From the NCBI RefSeq assembly GCF_025698545.1, contig NC_068567.1:1240001-1304000 (forward strand): DNA of 64,000 bases. The letters are read 5' to 3'. Made by a program: the position numbers and the translations under genes. Origin of the DNA: Gossypium raimondii. Its lineage: Eukaryota > Streptophyta > Magnoliopsida > Malvales > Malvaceae. Below, piece after piece: positions 12,346 to 24,345 of the stretch (positions within the stretch are counted from its first letter, which is position 1; the number at the start of each line of letters is the position of its first letter). The notes beneath the pieces were generated by a model. It saw nothing but the letters and a program-made list of their open reading frames with translations, did not search any database and was not told the origin of the DNA.

Positions 12346-15118
12346 ATGTACAATAACTTGGGAGCCCAGCCTGGGGTGCCTAGGCCGCCTGTAAATCCTC
12401 AACCAGCACCATTTGGTAATGCATTTTATGGTGCTGGTTCTGGTCTTATCCGAGGTGGTCTAGGTGCATATGGAGAGAAAATTTTGGGATCAAGTTCTGA
12501 GTATGTGCAAAGCAATGTAAGTAGCTGGTGCAGTTATCATTACAATATGCTTGAATAATGTATCACTCTTACTCCTTGTTGCATCATAGTTTTATATGCT
12601 TTCTTGAAGTTCCTGTGTCAAAAGAAAATCCCTGTCTGACACATATCGTGGTATTGGTATAGGAGATATGATCCTACAAAGATCCTCCAAATACATGGAA
12701 ACCTTGGAAAATATTGAATATATTCATATGACTTTCAATCAGGTTTCAATGAAACTTTCAATCAAACTAAGATGTCTGCTTTTTAAATGGAAAATTGAGA
12801 CCAAAAGTTCTTAAACTTTTAACCTGGTCTTTATATTAAAAGGATTTTAAATTTTTAAGTTTTTATAATCTACTTGAACTTTAAGAAGAAGAAGAAAAAT
12901 TATGAAAGTATTGAAGTAATTAAAACGAAATTTGTTCTGGTTAGGATTAATATTTTGTATTTTAGTACAACACCCATCGTACTAAATGGTTCTTACTATT
13001 ACTATAACTGAAATTGAACTAAGAACAATAAAAGACTGAACCAAACTAGCTTTATTTGTCAGGTGAGTTCTATGGAAACAATTCTATATGCAGTCTTAAT
13101 GTTTGTAATAAGGATGTGTTAATCGTGTAATAAAGGGTTAAAAATGTCTGCTTAAATGGCAAAGAAAGTTGAAATACATTCCTATTACAATAAAAGGCCT
13201 TCAGTTTAAAAAAGGGATCTGTATCTGAAATTATGGATTTTGCTTGGGACTATTATTTTTTACTATTTACATCTTGAAATGAGCAGATAAGTAGATACTT
13301 CTCTGATCCTCAATACTACTTTCAAGTGAATGATCAATATGTGAGAAACAAATTGAAGGTTGTTTTACTGCCATTTCTGCACAGGGTAAGCATACACTCA
13401 GATTTGTGACATTTTCCTTGTTTTTATACAATTTACCTTCTCATACTTTCTCTTTTCCTTCAGGGCCATTGGACAAGAATAACCGAGCCAGTAGGTGGTA
13501 GGCTTTCCTATAAACCCCCGATTTTTGACATAAATGCACCAGATTTATACATCCCATTTATGGCATTTGGTACCTACGTTGTTCTTGCTGGATTATCGCT
13601 TGGCCTTCAAGGAAAGTAAGTGATTTTCCCCCCTCATTCTAATAGCTTTTTCTATTCCTACCTTCTTTTCCCTAACTTTGCAGTGTTCATTTTAATGGTT
13701 TTAATCTATGTTGCTCCGATTTTTCATTTTTCTTTATATATAAGTGTTTATCCCCCCTCATTCTTGTATTTTCTCTTATTCCTACCTTCTTTTCCCAAAC
13801 TTTGCAATGTTCATTTTAAAGGTTTTAATCTATGTCCAAAACCGGTGTCTGAAATATGATAATTTTCACTTTTCTTTAAGTATCTATATCCAAAACCGGT
13901 GTCTGACATATTCAGACTTGAAGATGGATGAGGATATGACCATTGAAGGACCTTACAGAAATATGGGAAGTCTTGGAGTGATTGAAATTTGAAAATACCC
14001 ATGTATGACATTCACATCTGAGCTAAATAATTCAATACTAACCAGAGAGGCTTTCCCTTTGTGTAACCTGTAGCTAAACTGATGTGTATGGAAGCTAGCA
14101 TTTTTTTATTCTATAGCGGAATACACAATTGAGATGAAGGCAAGTTAAGGTTTACATTCTGACACCATAGACAGCTTTCTCCAGATAGTATCCAAATTAT
14201 GAAAGGAAAAGAAATGGGTAGTGTTTTTTGTGTGTCAATGGTTAAGGAGTTTTAGCAGCTTTTTGGGTAAAAGTACCATGGAAGCTCTTGTACTAAGAGT
14301 TGAATTGCATTTTGCCCCCTCTACTACAAAAATGAGCAAATTAATCTTATATGTTAGATTAAAGAGTAAATTGGTCCATTTGTTAAAAATTCTATTCATT
14401 TTTATTGTTAAAAACTGGTTCATATATATCAAAATGAGGTACACATGGTATGTCACATGTCATTATCTGGTTATTTCGTCAACTATGTCAATTTTTAACA
14501 GTACAATTGGATGGAATTTTTAACTGAAAAAACTAATTTGTTTTTTGATCTAACATACAGAGATTAATTTGTCCATTTTTTGAGTAGAGGTAAAGCAATC
14601 TGACTCCAAGTACCGGGGATTACATGATACTTTTACCCAGCCTTTTGTTTTCTTTGTGTGCAGTGCTTGGCTAGACTACTCTCTTTTTCTTTTTCGCTCA
14701 AATGATATCTATTCTCTTCTTTTCCACCAGGTTTAGCCCCGAAGTACTCAACTGGTTGTTTGTTAAGGGATTATTTGGCTGGTTTCTGCAAGTCATGCTG
14801 CTGAAAGTAACATTACTATCATTAGGCAGTGGTGAGGCACCTTTGCTCGACATTATGGCATACGCAGGGTATACTTTCACGGGACTCTGTTTGGCTGTTC
14901 TAGGAAGGATCGTATGGAGATATTCATACTACTTTTTGATGCCTTGGACGTGCTTATGCATGGGAGTCTTCTTGGTAAAGACGATGAAACGAGTCCTCTT
15001 CGCGGAGGTTAGAAGTTACGATTCTAGCAAGCATCACTATCTTTTGCTCTTTATCGCCCTGGTTCAATTCCCGCTTTTCACATGGCTAGGTAACATTAGT
15101 GTTAACTGGCTTTTCTAA
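12346..15118 (+). CDS. YIF1: YIF1-family Golgi membrane protein
   Basis: Four coding exons, 12346-12516, 13287-13385, 13464-13615 and 14731-15118, join in phase to 269 residues, the normal length for plant YIF1B-like proteins. The N-terminus is proline- and glycine-rich ([15 protein letters not shown]). The YIF1 core follows, with [15 protein letters not shown] and [17 protein letters not shown]. About five hydrophobic segments fill the C-terminal half (starting near [40 protein letters not shown] and [10 protein letters not shown]). YIF1 works with YIP1/Rab proteins in ER-to-Golgi vesicle traffic. The start ATG lies just after a TTTTAG acceptor, so a 5' UTR intron is likely. The third intron carries a MITE (14265-14638). 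A broken duplicate of this gene lies at 21815-23426. Confidence 0.92.
14265..14638. mobile_element. MULE-type MITE, copy 1 (in YIF1 intron 3)
   Basis: The terminal inverted repeats read GGGTAAAAGTACCATG and CATGATACTTTTACCC. If the outermost G and C are taken as flank, the flanking words are CAGCTTTTG and CAGCCTTTTG, a 9-10-bp target duplication with one indel. There is no coding capacity, and the internal sequence matches copies at 34449, 36173 and 54968. TIRs with 9-10-bp duplications point to Mutator-like transposase as the mobiliser. Confidence 0.8.
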
Positions 15119-16640
15119 AACTGCAACCACTGTCTAAATTGTGTGTTTATACCAGCTTCTTTTAACTCTGATTTTAGGCAATTTTCACATTAGAGAATTT
15201 CTTCTCTGTCTAGAATATTTTTGTTCCCCAAATTCATAAAAACCAATTTCCATGTGCTGAGAAATCTAAAAATATTAGTTCCTATATGGTCTATGCGGTT
15301 CGTCAATTGGTAGAATTAAGAGGGTGTTTGATATGACGAAAAGTTATTAATGATTTCACATATTTGGTATGTGAAAAGATATTGCAAAAAAATATTAATG
15401 TTTTCATAATTGGTGACCAAAATAGAAACAAATTGAAAGTTGCGTAATTGGTTGACAAATAACATATCTATATTTTATACTTAGGGTAAACTATCCAGTT
15501 GGTCATCTAATTTTTGGGCGTTTTTATTTTGGTAAAAATAATTTGTAATTTTGTCACTCAACTTTTAGGGTATTTTTTTGTTAGCTACCCAAGTGTTAAA
15601 TTTTTATTTTTAGTGGCGGCTGATTATACAGTCAAATTATGTTCATGTCATATTTGCACTTTCATTTTGGTCATTCAAAATTATGTTCATATCATATTTG
15701 CATTTTCATTTTGGTCATTCAATAATTAGGTCGGTTTCATTTTGGAATTCTTTTTTTGAAATCTTGGTCGAACAAAATTAAGTGGACATAGTTCTATGAC
15801 ATTTTAATTGGAATTCATGAATATGGATGTTGGATGCATTTGTCTGTCCCACTTATCTTTAATATTTTTAATTTTTTTTAAAAATTTAAGTAAATATAAA
15901 TTTTAAAAATATATTTAATCATAAAATATATTGTTGTTTTTCTATAATGCATTGTTACAAATTTACCCATTTAATAACTATATTTATACATAAACAAATG
16001 ATAATTTCATATAGTGAGTAAGACAAGCCAGTGCAAGTAATTATCATAATTACTCTTAGGGATCATTAAAAAAAACTTGAATTCGACGAGATTCAACTCT
16101 ACCCGTTAGGGTTATGTTTTTTATTTTGGAAAATCGGGTTCAGTATAGGTTAGATTGGGTGAAATTAAAATGATTGGGTCGGGGTTGAGGTAAATACATC
16201 TTATCTTGAGATATTTACAAAAAATATTCCTAATATATGTATGTATCAACATTTTGCGTTCAATAAATAATATATTAAGTTTTAAGTTTAAACTTAAAAT
16301 ATTTATCTTATTTGTTTCAAATAAAAATATAAATTAATTCTATTTGTTGGTTTCACCTTCCGTTTAGTTAGGTTTGTCGGTTAACTCTTGATTTTTGAAT
16401 TTTAAAATTAAATCAATCGAAAAAACCGAGTTAAATTATATTATTTTAATTATTTAAAAAAAATTATATTTTATAATAAAAAAAATTAAGTTAGTTAACC
16501 GAAAAATTGACCAAATCTATGTCAATTCAATTTGATTGTTTTAATCAATAAAAATCAATGAATTCAATTTCGATGTGTTCAAATCATTTGTAAAAGAATC
16601 AATTAAACCGGTCAACTAAACGGATAACTCTTTCTTATAT
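15119..16640. other. Downstream of YIF1: 3' UTR and repeats
   Basis: The first roughly 100-200 bases are probably the YIF1 3' UTR. About 15484-15780 resembles the repeat at 30399-30907 (a gggtaaact-type start followed by phrases about a value being followed by tcact-caactttt). About 15820-16100 matches the repeat at 187-600. I see no gene. Confidence 0.4.
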
Positions 16641-16645
16641 AATAG

Positions 16646-16975
16646 TGTACATGTTTTGAATCTCAAATGAAGACAGAAAAAGCATAGCCTCGCACCTCGG
16701 CTAGCAAGATCAGAGTCAAGTTCCTACAAGACGTTCTAAGTCGGATAAATTCACAAAGCATACACACAACATATAGAAAAACATCTTCTATAAGAAATTA
16801 TGCATACATTGAAGAAAATATGGTAGACTTGTACAACTATTTTAAGAACAAAAGCAAGTGATTCATTTGGACTTGCTTTCGCTGAGAAGAGGTTTATTTT
16901 GAGATCTAAATATAGTAACTATTCTCACATTAAAATTTAAAGTAAAATTGGTGACAACTCAAAACAAAAATCCAT
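16646..16975 (-). pseudogene. CPL4 fragment (exons 7 and 6, decayed)
   Basis: Positions 16646-16740 align with CPL4 exon 7 and its flanks at 4140-4220 (shared cctcggctagcaagatc and tcaagttcct). Positions 16775-16975 align with the intron and exon 6 region at 4265-4445 (shared gaagaaaatatggt and ttgtacaactattttaagaa against its CPL4 equivalent). Orientation is the same as CPL4. The codons have drifted and part of exon 6 is replaced by unrelated sequence, so no product is expected. With the AHAS and YIF1 broken copies to its right, this marks a local duplication of the CPL4-YIF1-AHAS neighbourhood. Confidence 0.8.
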
Positions 16976-18085
16976 CTTCCATACCTAGAAAACAATGAAA
17001 ACATCAAACTCCTAACCAAAAATATAGTGGTTCGAGTTCAAACTCTTCATTTCGAAAATGGTTAAATCATTGTTTAGGGGCCTAAACTTGAGAACTATCC
17101 CCATGTTAAGACATAAATTTTTTTTGTCCAAGTTAAACTTTGAATTAGATAATTATTTTCACATTAGGGTTTGAATTTTTTCCCTACACTTGACAATTGT
17201 TTCTAAACTGAGGTTAAACTTTAGGGCTTTGAATTTTCAAAGCCCAACCTAAATTCGGTTCATAATTTAAAAGGACTTAATTTTTTGTCTAATCTTATTT
17301 TTCCAAATTTAATACTTTTATTTAAGTCCTCGTAAATTTGGGATGGGCATTCAAATTTGATTTGAGCCGATAATCTAGTTCTTGAACATGTACTATTCTC
17401 AATTTTTAATTAATCAAATAATTAAATATGGTTTAGTTAAAATATATTTTAAGTTCATGTACTCTTCATACATTTAGAATCTAGTCTTTCTATTTTTATT
17501 TCCGTGATTTTTAAAAATCCAGGTTCAATTGTTAATATAGTTAATATTATTCACTAGTGTGACATTTTAAAATAAAAAAATATACTCGACTATAACCTAA
17601 GCCTAAAAATCTAACTTATCTAAAATCAAAAGAGGAATCCAACCTAAAATTTTGTACTTCAACCTAAAAAAATTATAGAATCCAACCTAAAACATAATAT
17701 TTAAACCTAACAATCTAACTGATAAACCTAATATTTAAATCTTCAAGCCTAAAATCCAAAGTTTTAACTTAAAACTTAATATTTAGATCTAAAAATATAA
17801 AGTTCAAAAAACCTAACTTAAAACTTAATACCTAAACCTAAAATATGTCTAAAGCTAAAATTAAACCAAAATTCCAATAATAGTATCTAGCCAAATAAAC
17901 CCTAAATATAAATATTTAAATTTAAATCTAAATTTTACTAACAACCCAAAATCACAAAATGTCAAGAACCAATCATAAGAGATAATATGAATAAAAATAC
18001 AAGTAAAAGCATAAAACCATAAAAGGATAAATGTGAAGAGATTAAATTAAAGTGTCACACATTATAACAAAAATACATGACCAAA

Positions 18086-18290
18086 GGGGAATATAGGGGG
18101 CTGGGGCTCCTAAAATATAAAATTTTATTTAAGCCTTTCAAAATATTTTAAAATTTTAAATTAGTAAAAATAAAATTTCACTTTGGCCCCTAAAATTATT
18201 AAAATTTTATTTAATCCTTTAAAATTATAAAGATATAGACTATAAAAATTAAAATTTCATTCGACCCTAAAAATTGTTCTAACTTCGCCT
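18086..18290. mobile_element. Short interspersed element with 13-bp target duplication
   Basis: A perfect 13-bp direct repeat, ATACATGACCAAA, flanks this 205-bp segment (18073-18085 and 18291-18303). The body is the GGGGC-type repeat also seen at 3582-3850, 22528-22760 and 54660-54925. I see no clear terminal inverted repeat. A 13-bp duplication is long for most DNA transposons and could indicate a SINE-like or MULE-like element. Confidence 0.6.
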
Positions 18291-18802
18291 ATACATGACC
18301 AAAATAATATGAGAAAATAGAAACAAGTTTTTTTAAGGTAAATAAATAAATTAAATAAAGAGATGGGATGAATTCTTAACTAAAAATAAAAATATGAATT
18401 ATATAAAAATAAAGCTTGAATATATATATAAACTCGAGTTAGAAAAAACTTTTGAATTGATTAGAATATTTATTATTTATTATTTAAATAAAACTCTAAG
18501 CATTAAGAAAAAAAATTATGATAATTATAATTATAATTTAAATTACAATCATTAGTTAATTTTTATGTAAAAAGTTGCTCTAATTTTATTGATATAAAAT
18601 AGGGTTATTACTTGAATAAAATTCTAAACATTTTAATTATCATTTAATTAATATTAGAATCAATTATGTTAATTAGTTATTATTAAAATTTATATTTACA
18701 TATAAATATATTTATATCGATGTAATTTTGATATATTTATATGTATATATAATATATATTTTTTAAACTAATATATAATTTATTAAGAAACTAAAAATTA
18801 GG

Positions 18803-18827
18803 CTATATATATATATATATATATATA
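18803..18827. repeat. (TA)n microsatellite
   Basis: About 12 uninterrupted TA units. Similar runs lie at 28082-28108 and 29250-29271. Confidence 0.9.
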
Positions 18828-19868
18828 AGAAAAATATTTAAAAACAACGATAAACCCAAAACAGTGTGCTGAAACCTGCCGATAACGGAATGTATTGGTA
18901 TCAAGACAAAAATAGTATGCCTATCGGTACAATACTAACTACCTCTACCTTGGTTATAGATAAAATAATTTTTTAGATGATTTTGGATAAAAAAATAGCT
19001 TGAATTATTATTCTAAGTATAAAATATTTTTTTATAAAATTTAATTATAAAATATATAAAATTCAATACAAAATTATATATTTTTAACAAATTTTTTACT
19101 AACGAGTGATTGAAAGAAGTGGCAATGTATTTTTTTTCCCTGTATTTGGAATGAGTTCCAATCCTGAAGTCATTACTATTATGGCTTTACCTTAACAGAC
19201 TCTCGACTCAAATAAAGTTAGACTTAGGCCATAAAACGAATGAATGAGAACATTTATGAGTATAAAAGAAAGCTATAGTGGAATACTATAAGTCTTTATA
19301 TTAAGTATTTTTAATAGGTTTAGCCCTCTATTATAAATTATCATTTGTAGTCCTTCTATTTTACAAAATGTGTATTTTCAAGATGGAGATAACTTTTTCC
19401 ATTAAAGAATTTAGTGTAATTTTCTTTTAATATATGATACATTTTGGGTTTTTTATTTTTGTAATTTTTTCTTTTCTTTTTCTATTTTATAAATATACAA
19501 AATTTTGTCCAATTGTAAAGAAAAATAGAAACTTGTTTAAAGAAAATAAGACATGTAGGGACTAAAATATATATTCAAAAGGTGAGAGACCAGAAAAGAT
19601 CAAATAATAATAGAGGGAGTAATCTATAAAATATATATAATCAAAGGGCCTTCTATAAATTTGATACTTTAGGGATAAAGTAACATGAACACTATCTCAG
19701 GTTAGTACATCATGTCATAATCGCTGTTAAATGGAATCCAAATTTAGGAACAAAATAGGTAAAGTTTTCAAGTCTAAAAAATTCAGGATCAAGTTAGAAA
19801 AAGTTACCAAATTTAGGGAGTAAATGTTAATTTATACAATATAAGCCCGGCCCGGCCATAGCCATACC

Positions 19869-19928
19869 TATAAAAGGCATTCATGGTCAGAGTTTCCTAT
19901 CTCACTTTCTCGACTCATACATAAACCA
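19869..19928 (+). promoter_or_regulatory. TATA box and leader of the AHAS pseudogene
   Basis: TATAAAAGG at 19869-19877 lies about 60 bases before the first ATG (19929), followed by a pyrimidine-rich leader, a normal plant core-promoter layout. It suggests that the broken AHAS copy may still be transcribed. The upstream sequence does not resemble that of the intact AHAS gene. Confidence 0.5.
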
Positions 19929-21767
19929 ATGAAAATGCCTCTTCGCAAGCCCTCATCGACCATGGCGGCAACCGCCAAGGAGGTCACCCCGACGATATCC
20001 CCTTCCAGTGACTTAGTTTCCCGTTATGCCCCTGAAGAGTCCCGAAAAGGCGCTGATATCATCGTGGAAGCACTCGAACGTGAAGGGGTCAAGCACGTGT
20101 TTGCTTACCCGGGTGAAGCTTCAGTGGAGATCCACCAAGCTTTAACCCGGTCTAATGTAATCCGAAATGTCCTTCCACGACACGAACAAGGTGGGGTCTT
20201 CGCCGCAGAGGGTTATGCTCGCTCCTCCGGCCTTCCCGGCGTTTGCATCGCAACTTCCGGTCCGGGAGCAACTAACTTAGTGAGCGGCCTAGCTGATGCG
20301 ATGATCGATAGTATTCCTTTAGTAGCAATCACCGGCCAAGTCCCTCGGAGAATGATCGGCACTGATGCTTTCCAAGAAACTCTCATTGTTGAGGTAACAA
20401 GGTCTATTACAAAACATAATTATCTTGTTCTTGATATAGATGATATACCTAGGATCGTTAGTGAAGCTTTCTTTTTAGCTACATCTGGCAGACCAGGCCC
20501 TGTATTGATTGATGTACCTAAGGATATACAGGAACAACTTGCTGTTCCTAATTGGAACCAGCCTTTTAGATTGTCTGGTTAGATGTCTAGGTTGCCTAAG
20601 GAACCCAGTGAGGCTCATTTAGAGCAGATTGTGAGGTTGATTTTTGAATCTAAGAAGCCTGTTTTGTATGTTGGTGGTGGGTGTTTGAACTCTGGTGAGG
20701 AGTTGAAGAGGTTTGCCGAGCTTACGGGAATACCCGTCACGTGTACGTTGATGGGTCTCGGCTCGTTTCCGACTTCGGATCCGTTGTCGTTACAAATGCT
20801 TGGGATGTATGGAACTGTGTATGCTAACTATGCTGTGGATAAGAGTGATTTGTTGCTTTCTTTTGGTGTGCGGTTTGATGATCACGTGACCGGGAAACTT
20901 GAGGCTTTTGCCAGCAGGGCCAAGATTGTGCATATCGATGTCGATTCAGCAGAGATAGGGAAGAATAAACAACCTCATGTGTCGGTTCATTCCGATGTGT
21001 AATTGGCATTGAAGGGGATAAACAGGAAATTAGAGAGTAAAGGAGCTAAGCTTGAACTTGATTATACGGCTTGGTGGGAGGAGTTAATTGAGCAGAAGGT
21101 GAAATACCCTTTGACTTATAAGACCTTTGGTGAAGCAATTCCGCCTCAATACGCTGTTCAGCTTCTCTATGAATTAACCGATGGGAATGTGATTATAAGT
21201 ACCGGTGTCCTTCAACATCAAATGTGGGCTGCTCAGTTTTACAAGTACAAGAGGCCGAGACAATGGTTGACATCTGGGGGATTTGGGGCGATGGGATTTG
21301 GATTGCCTGCTGCCATCGGAGCTGCTGTTGCGAATCCAGGAGCTGTTGTCGTAGACATCGACGGTGACGGAAGTTTCATGATGAACGTCCAAGAATTAGC
21401 AACAATCCGTGTAGAGAATCTTCCCATCAAGATACTGTTGTTAAATAATCAGCATTTAGGCATGGTTGTTCAATGGGAAGATAGATTTTGCAAGGCAAAC
21501 AGAGCTGATTCGTATTTGGGCAACCCGTCCAACAAGTCTGAGGTGTTCCCAAACATGTTGAAATTCGCAGAAGCATGCGAAATACCTGCCGCTCGCATTA
21601 CAAAGAAGGAAGATCTGAGAGAAGCGATTTGCAAAACGTTGGAAACATCCGGACCTTACTTCTTAGACGTAATCATCCCGCATCAAGAACATGTCTTGCC
21701 TATAATCCCCACAGGAGGGACTTTCAAAGATGTGATTACTGAGGGTGATGGAAGAACAAAATATTAA
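19929..21767 (+). pseudogene. Acetohydroxyacid synthase (acetolactate synthase) pseudogene
   Basis: One continuous frame matches the AHAS catalytic subunit from [14 protein letters not shown] to the C-terminus DGRTKY, but has two in-frame stops: TAG at 20580-20582 (Tyr codon in the intact copy) and TAA at 21000-21002 (Lys codon). No frameshift is visible. The ATG at 19962 is homologous to the intact gene's start; about 55 residues of the plastid transit peptide are missing, and an extra in-frame ATG lies at 19929. Conserved positions have changed: YPGEAS for YPGGAS, DDHVTG for DDRVTG (position 377 in Arabidopsis numbering), GVLQHQM for GVGQHQM, and Thr at the position of Ser653. Trp574 is kept (VVQWEDRF). 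Identity to the intact gene is patchy, with near-identical tracts at about 20264-20496 and 21349-21460. A YIF1 remnant follows directly. Confidence 0.93.
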
Positions 21768-21814
21768 TTTTAATAAACATCAAACATGTGTTAGTCATAA
21801 TGTATTTACGAGCA

Positions 21815-23426
21815 CTAGTCAATAAGCATTGCTAATTTTCTGAACAGATTATGCATGCATGCAAGTATGTACACATACATATGAATGTACGTTGAATGAA
21901 GTCTTCTCACTATGTTTTGTCATCTTTTGTTTGATTTTAGAAATGTTATACTTACAAAGTGTTATACTCAGTCAGAAGTTAATAAAAAAAAAGGCACATC
22001 AAGAGGAAGGTATTGGATACCGGAGAAAGTTCAAACAAATTAAATTATGAAGAAGTGAAAAGTGATAGGGTCGAAATGTGAATATTCAAAAATTGAGAAG
22101 TTAAAGTGTAAATTAAAAAATTAAAGGATTAAAAGTGAAAATAACCAAAAGAGGAAAGGTTAATATAAAATTTGAGAAAGATAATTTTAGAGAAAATTAC
22201 CAAAATACCTTTAAATGTGTGGATAAATTGTGACCACTAAATTTGCTTAGTGTTGAAGTATAATATATGAGCCTTTGAATTATAATCATGATGTTGATGA
22301 AATTTATATTATTTGTTTAGTTAATTGTTATATCATTTGACTCGAAAAGGTTCGAATATTTTTCGTTCGTAACTGAACTTTAAAGGAAGTTTAGATATGA
22401 TTTGATTACTTTCAAGAGAATTTATTTATGCTAAAACAAGTTTTGAAAATTGATGTTCAAGTTAAGTAGTCTTAGTGACCAAATGTTACCTTCCTTACTT
22501 GAGATGCATCGGTTCATTTGCGTTACAACCAGTAGTGGCGAATTCGGGGTGCTGATAGGGGCCTCGGCTTCCCTAAAATGAAAAATTTTTATTTAGGTCC
22601 CATAAAATTTTAAATTTATAATGGTAAATTTGCACTTTGACTCTCGAAAATGATAAAAATTTGATTTAATCATTTGAAAATTATAAAGATATAAGCTATT
22701 AAAATGGTAGAATTACATTTTTACTATCTTAAAACTATACCATTTAATTTTGCCCCTCACACCCAGCCTGGTGTGCCAAGGCTGCCAACAAATTCTCAGC
22801 TAAGTCCATTTCATAATGCATTTTATGGTGCTGGTTCGGGTCTTATCTAAGGTGGTTTCAGTGCATATGGAGAGAAAATTTCGAGTTCAAGTTCTGAGTA
22901 CGTCCAAAGCAATGCAAATAACATGCTGGTGCAGCTACCACTACAATATGCTTAAATAATGTATTACTTGTACTCCTTGCTGCATCATAGTAATATGTGT
23001 CTTCTTGAAGTTCCTGTATCAAAATCCCTTTTCTACGCATATCCAGACATGTATGATCCTATAAGGATCCGTTGTACTAAATGGCTCTGACTATTACCTG
23101 AACTGATATTGAACTAAGGATAATAAAAAGACCAAAACCAAACTAGCATTATCTGTCTGTTGAGTTTCTCGTATTCTTATTGTTCGGCTTACTTCCGCAA
23201 GTCATGCTGCTGAAGGTAACATTACTCCCATTGCCTTTGCTTGACGTTCTGGTTCATGCAGGGTATACTTTCATGGTTATCTGTTTGGCTGTCCTTGGAA
23301 AGATTGTATGGAGAAACTCGTACTACTTTTTGGTGCTGTGGATGTACTTATGCGTGGGAGTCTTCTTGGTGAAGGCGATGAAGCGAGTCCTCTTCTCCGA
23401 GGTTAGAATTTACGATTTTAGTTTTT
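21815..23426 (+). pseudogene. YIF1 pseudogene (exons 2-3 missing)
   Basis: Positions 21815-21950 match the YIF1 sequence before and at its first coding exon (12110-12355). Positions 22760-22990 match exon 1 (CAGCCTGGTGTGCCAAGG; the [12 protein letters not shown] region has a stop in place of Arg). Positions 23065-23165 match YIF1 intron 1. Positions 23198-23426 match exon 4 ([20 protein letters not shown] through VRIYDF). The middle exons are absent, a GGGGC-type repeat (22528-22760) interrupts the copy, and the exon 4 piece is shorter by a few codons. No functional product is expected. It lies immediately after the AHAS pseudogene on the same strand, so both probably arrived in one duplication. 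Confidence 0.88.
22528..22760. repeat. GGGGC-type repeat inside the YIF1 pseudogene
   Basis: This shares the AT-rich core (tttatttaggtccc, aattataaagatataagc) and GC-rich ends (gtggcgaattcggggtg, tttgcccctcacac) with copies at 3582-3850, 18086-18290 and 54660-54925. Ends are approximate. Confidence 0.5.
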
Positions 23427-23429
23427 GAT

Positions 23430-23930
23430 AATGATAAATGCTGAAACTATCAAATGAAAAATGGAAGATCACCTTCAGCAGTGGTATATAAGTCTGAGGA
23501 AGTCAAATTTCAGCTCCATTTGTTGCTTCATTTTCATCTCGGGGTCCGAATCGGGGCTGAGGGAGCCTTCTCAAGGTATATAACTATAAGCTTTGAATTC
23601 TGTCTTTAAACCGGACCGTCTTGTCCCTCGACCATCAAGTGCTTCATAACTAAACCAATAGTCTCTTTTGTACCCCGGTGCAGTGGCTGCATACACTTGT
23701 AAAGTCACACGCAGGGTTCAAAGGTGACACCCGCGTATGAGGCAGTTGCACGGACTGCCCTCGTGCTGCAGGTGTTGCAGCCTATATAAAATCATTTCCC
23801 CCTACTTGAACACAGCACTATCAAATCTGCAATTGTGACCACAGGTAAAGATGTTATTCATTCTTAATGTAATTCGCTACTTACATTGTTATCATCCCTT
23901 ACACTCCTACTTGCAATATATGATAATCTA
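23430..23930. other. Unassigned segment between YIF1 and subtilase fragments
   Basis: Moderate GC content and no open frame of note. A TATATAAAA motif occurs near 23782, followed by about 150 bases leading to the subtilase fragment. It may have come along with the duplicated DNA. I see no recognisable gene. Confidence 0.35.
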
Positions 23931-23938
23931 GCAAACCG

Positions 23939-24345
23939 ATGAACTGGACGGTAAACAACGATGCCGAGTTCGCCTATGGTGCCAGTCATCTGAATCTTGC
24001 AACAACTGAAAATCCGGGCCTAGTCTACGACTTTGACAAGATGTCATGTACAATTTCTATGCCATGGAGGCCTCATTTAGTTGGCACAAAATCGATAAAT
24101 GGATCCTCAATGCTTCCTAGATTCGGCTACGATGCTCCTACCGACCCATTGGTGCAACCTCAACATGAAAAACGGCAAACAGTCAACTGTGGGTGTTTTC
24201 AAGCGAAGAGTCCCCAGTATAGGTCCTCCATCTATGTACAATGCTATACCATTAAGGCTCTTAAAGGACTGCAAATCACGGTTAAATCAACGAGCCTCCT
24301 CTTCACTTATCCGTTGCAGAATCAGAGTTCTAAGGTTATAGTTAG
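23939..24345 (+). pseudogene. Subtilisin-like protease C-terminal fragment
   Basis: The frame begins with VNNDAEFAYGASHLNLATTENPGLVYD in near-consensus form for the region after the catalytic domain of plant subtilases (usual form: DAEFAYGAGxxNPxxAxxPGLVYD). It continues with LVGTKSINGSSMLPRFGYDAP. The next stretch is in another frame (VGVFKRRVPSIGPPSMYNA, equal to the usual VFRRTVTNVGPPxSVYNA), then the first frame returns (ALKGLQITVKSTSLLFTY). Everything upstream (prodomain, Asp, His and Ser catalytic blocks) is absent. It resembles the SBT4 group. This is a fragment with frameshifts and not a working protease. Confidence 0.82.

Larger units (their letters stand above)
16990..19860. other. 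AT-rich intergenic stretch with low-complexity repeats
   Basis: About 17580-17900 is rich in degenerate AACCTAAA/AACCTAAT words. 18086-18290 is a small inserted element (see its own entry). 18803-18827 is an AT dinucleotide run. The rest is AT-rich and shows no coding signal. A short stretch upstream of 19929 is the promoter of the AHAS pseudogene. Confidence 0.5.
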
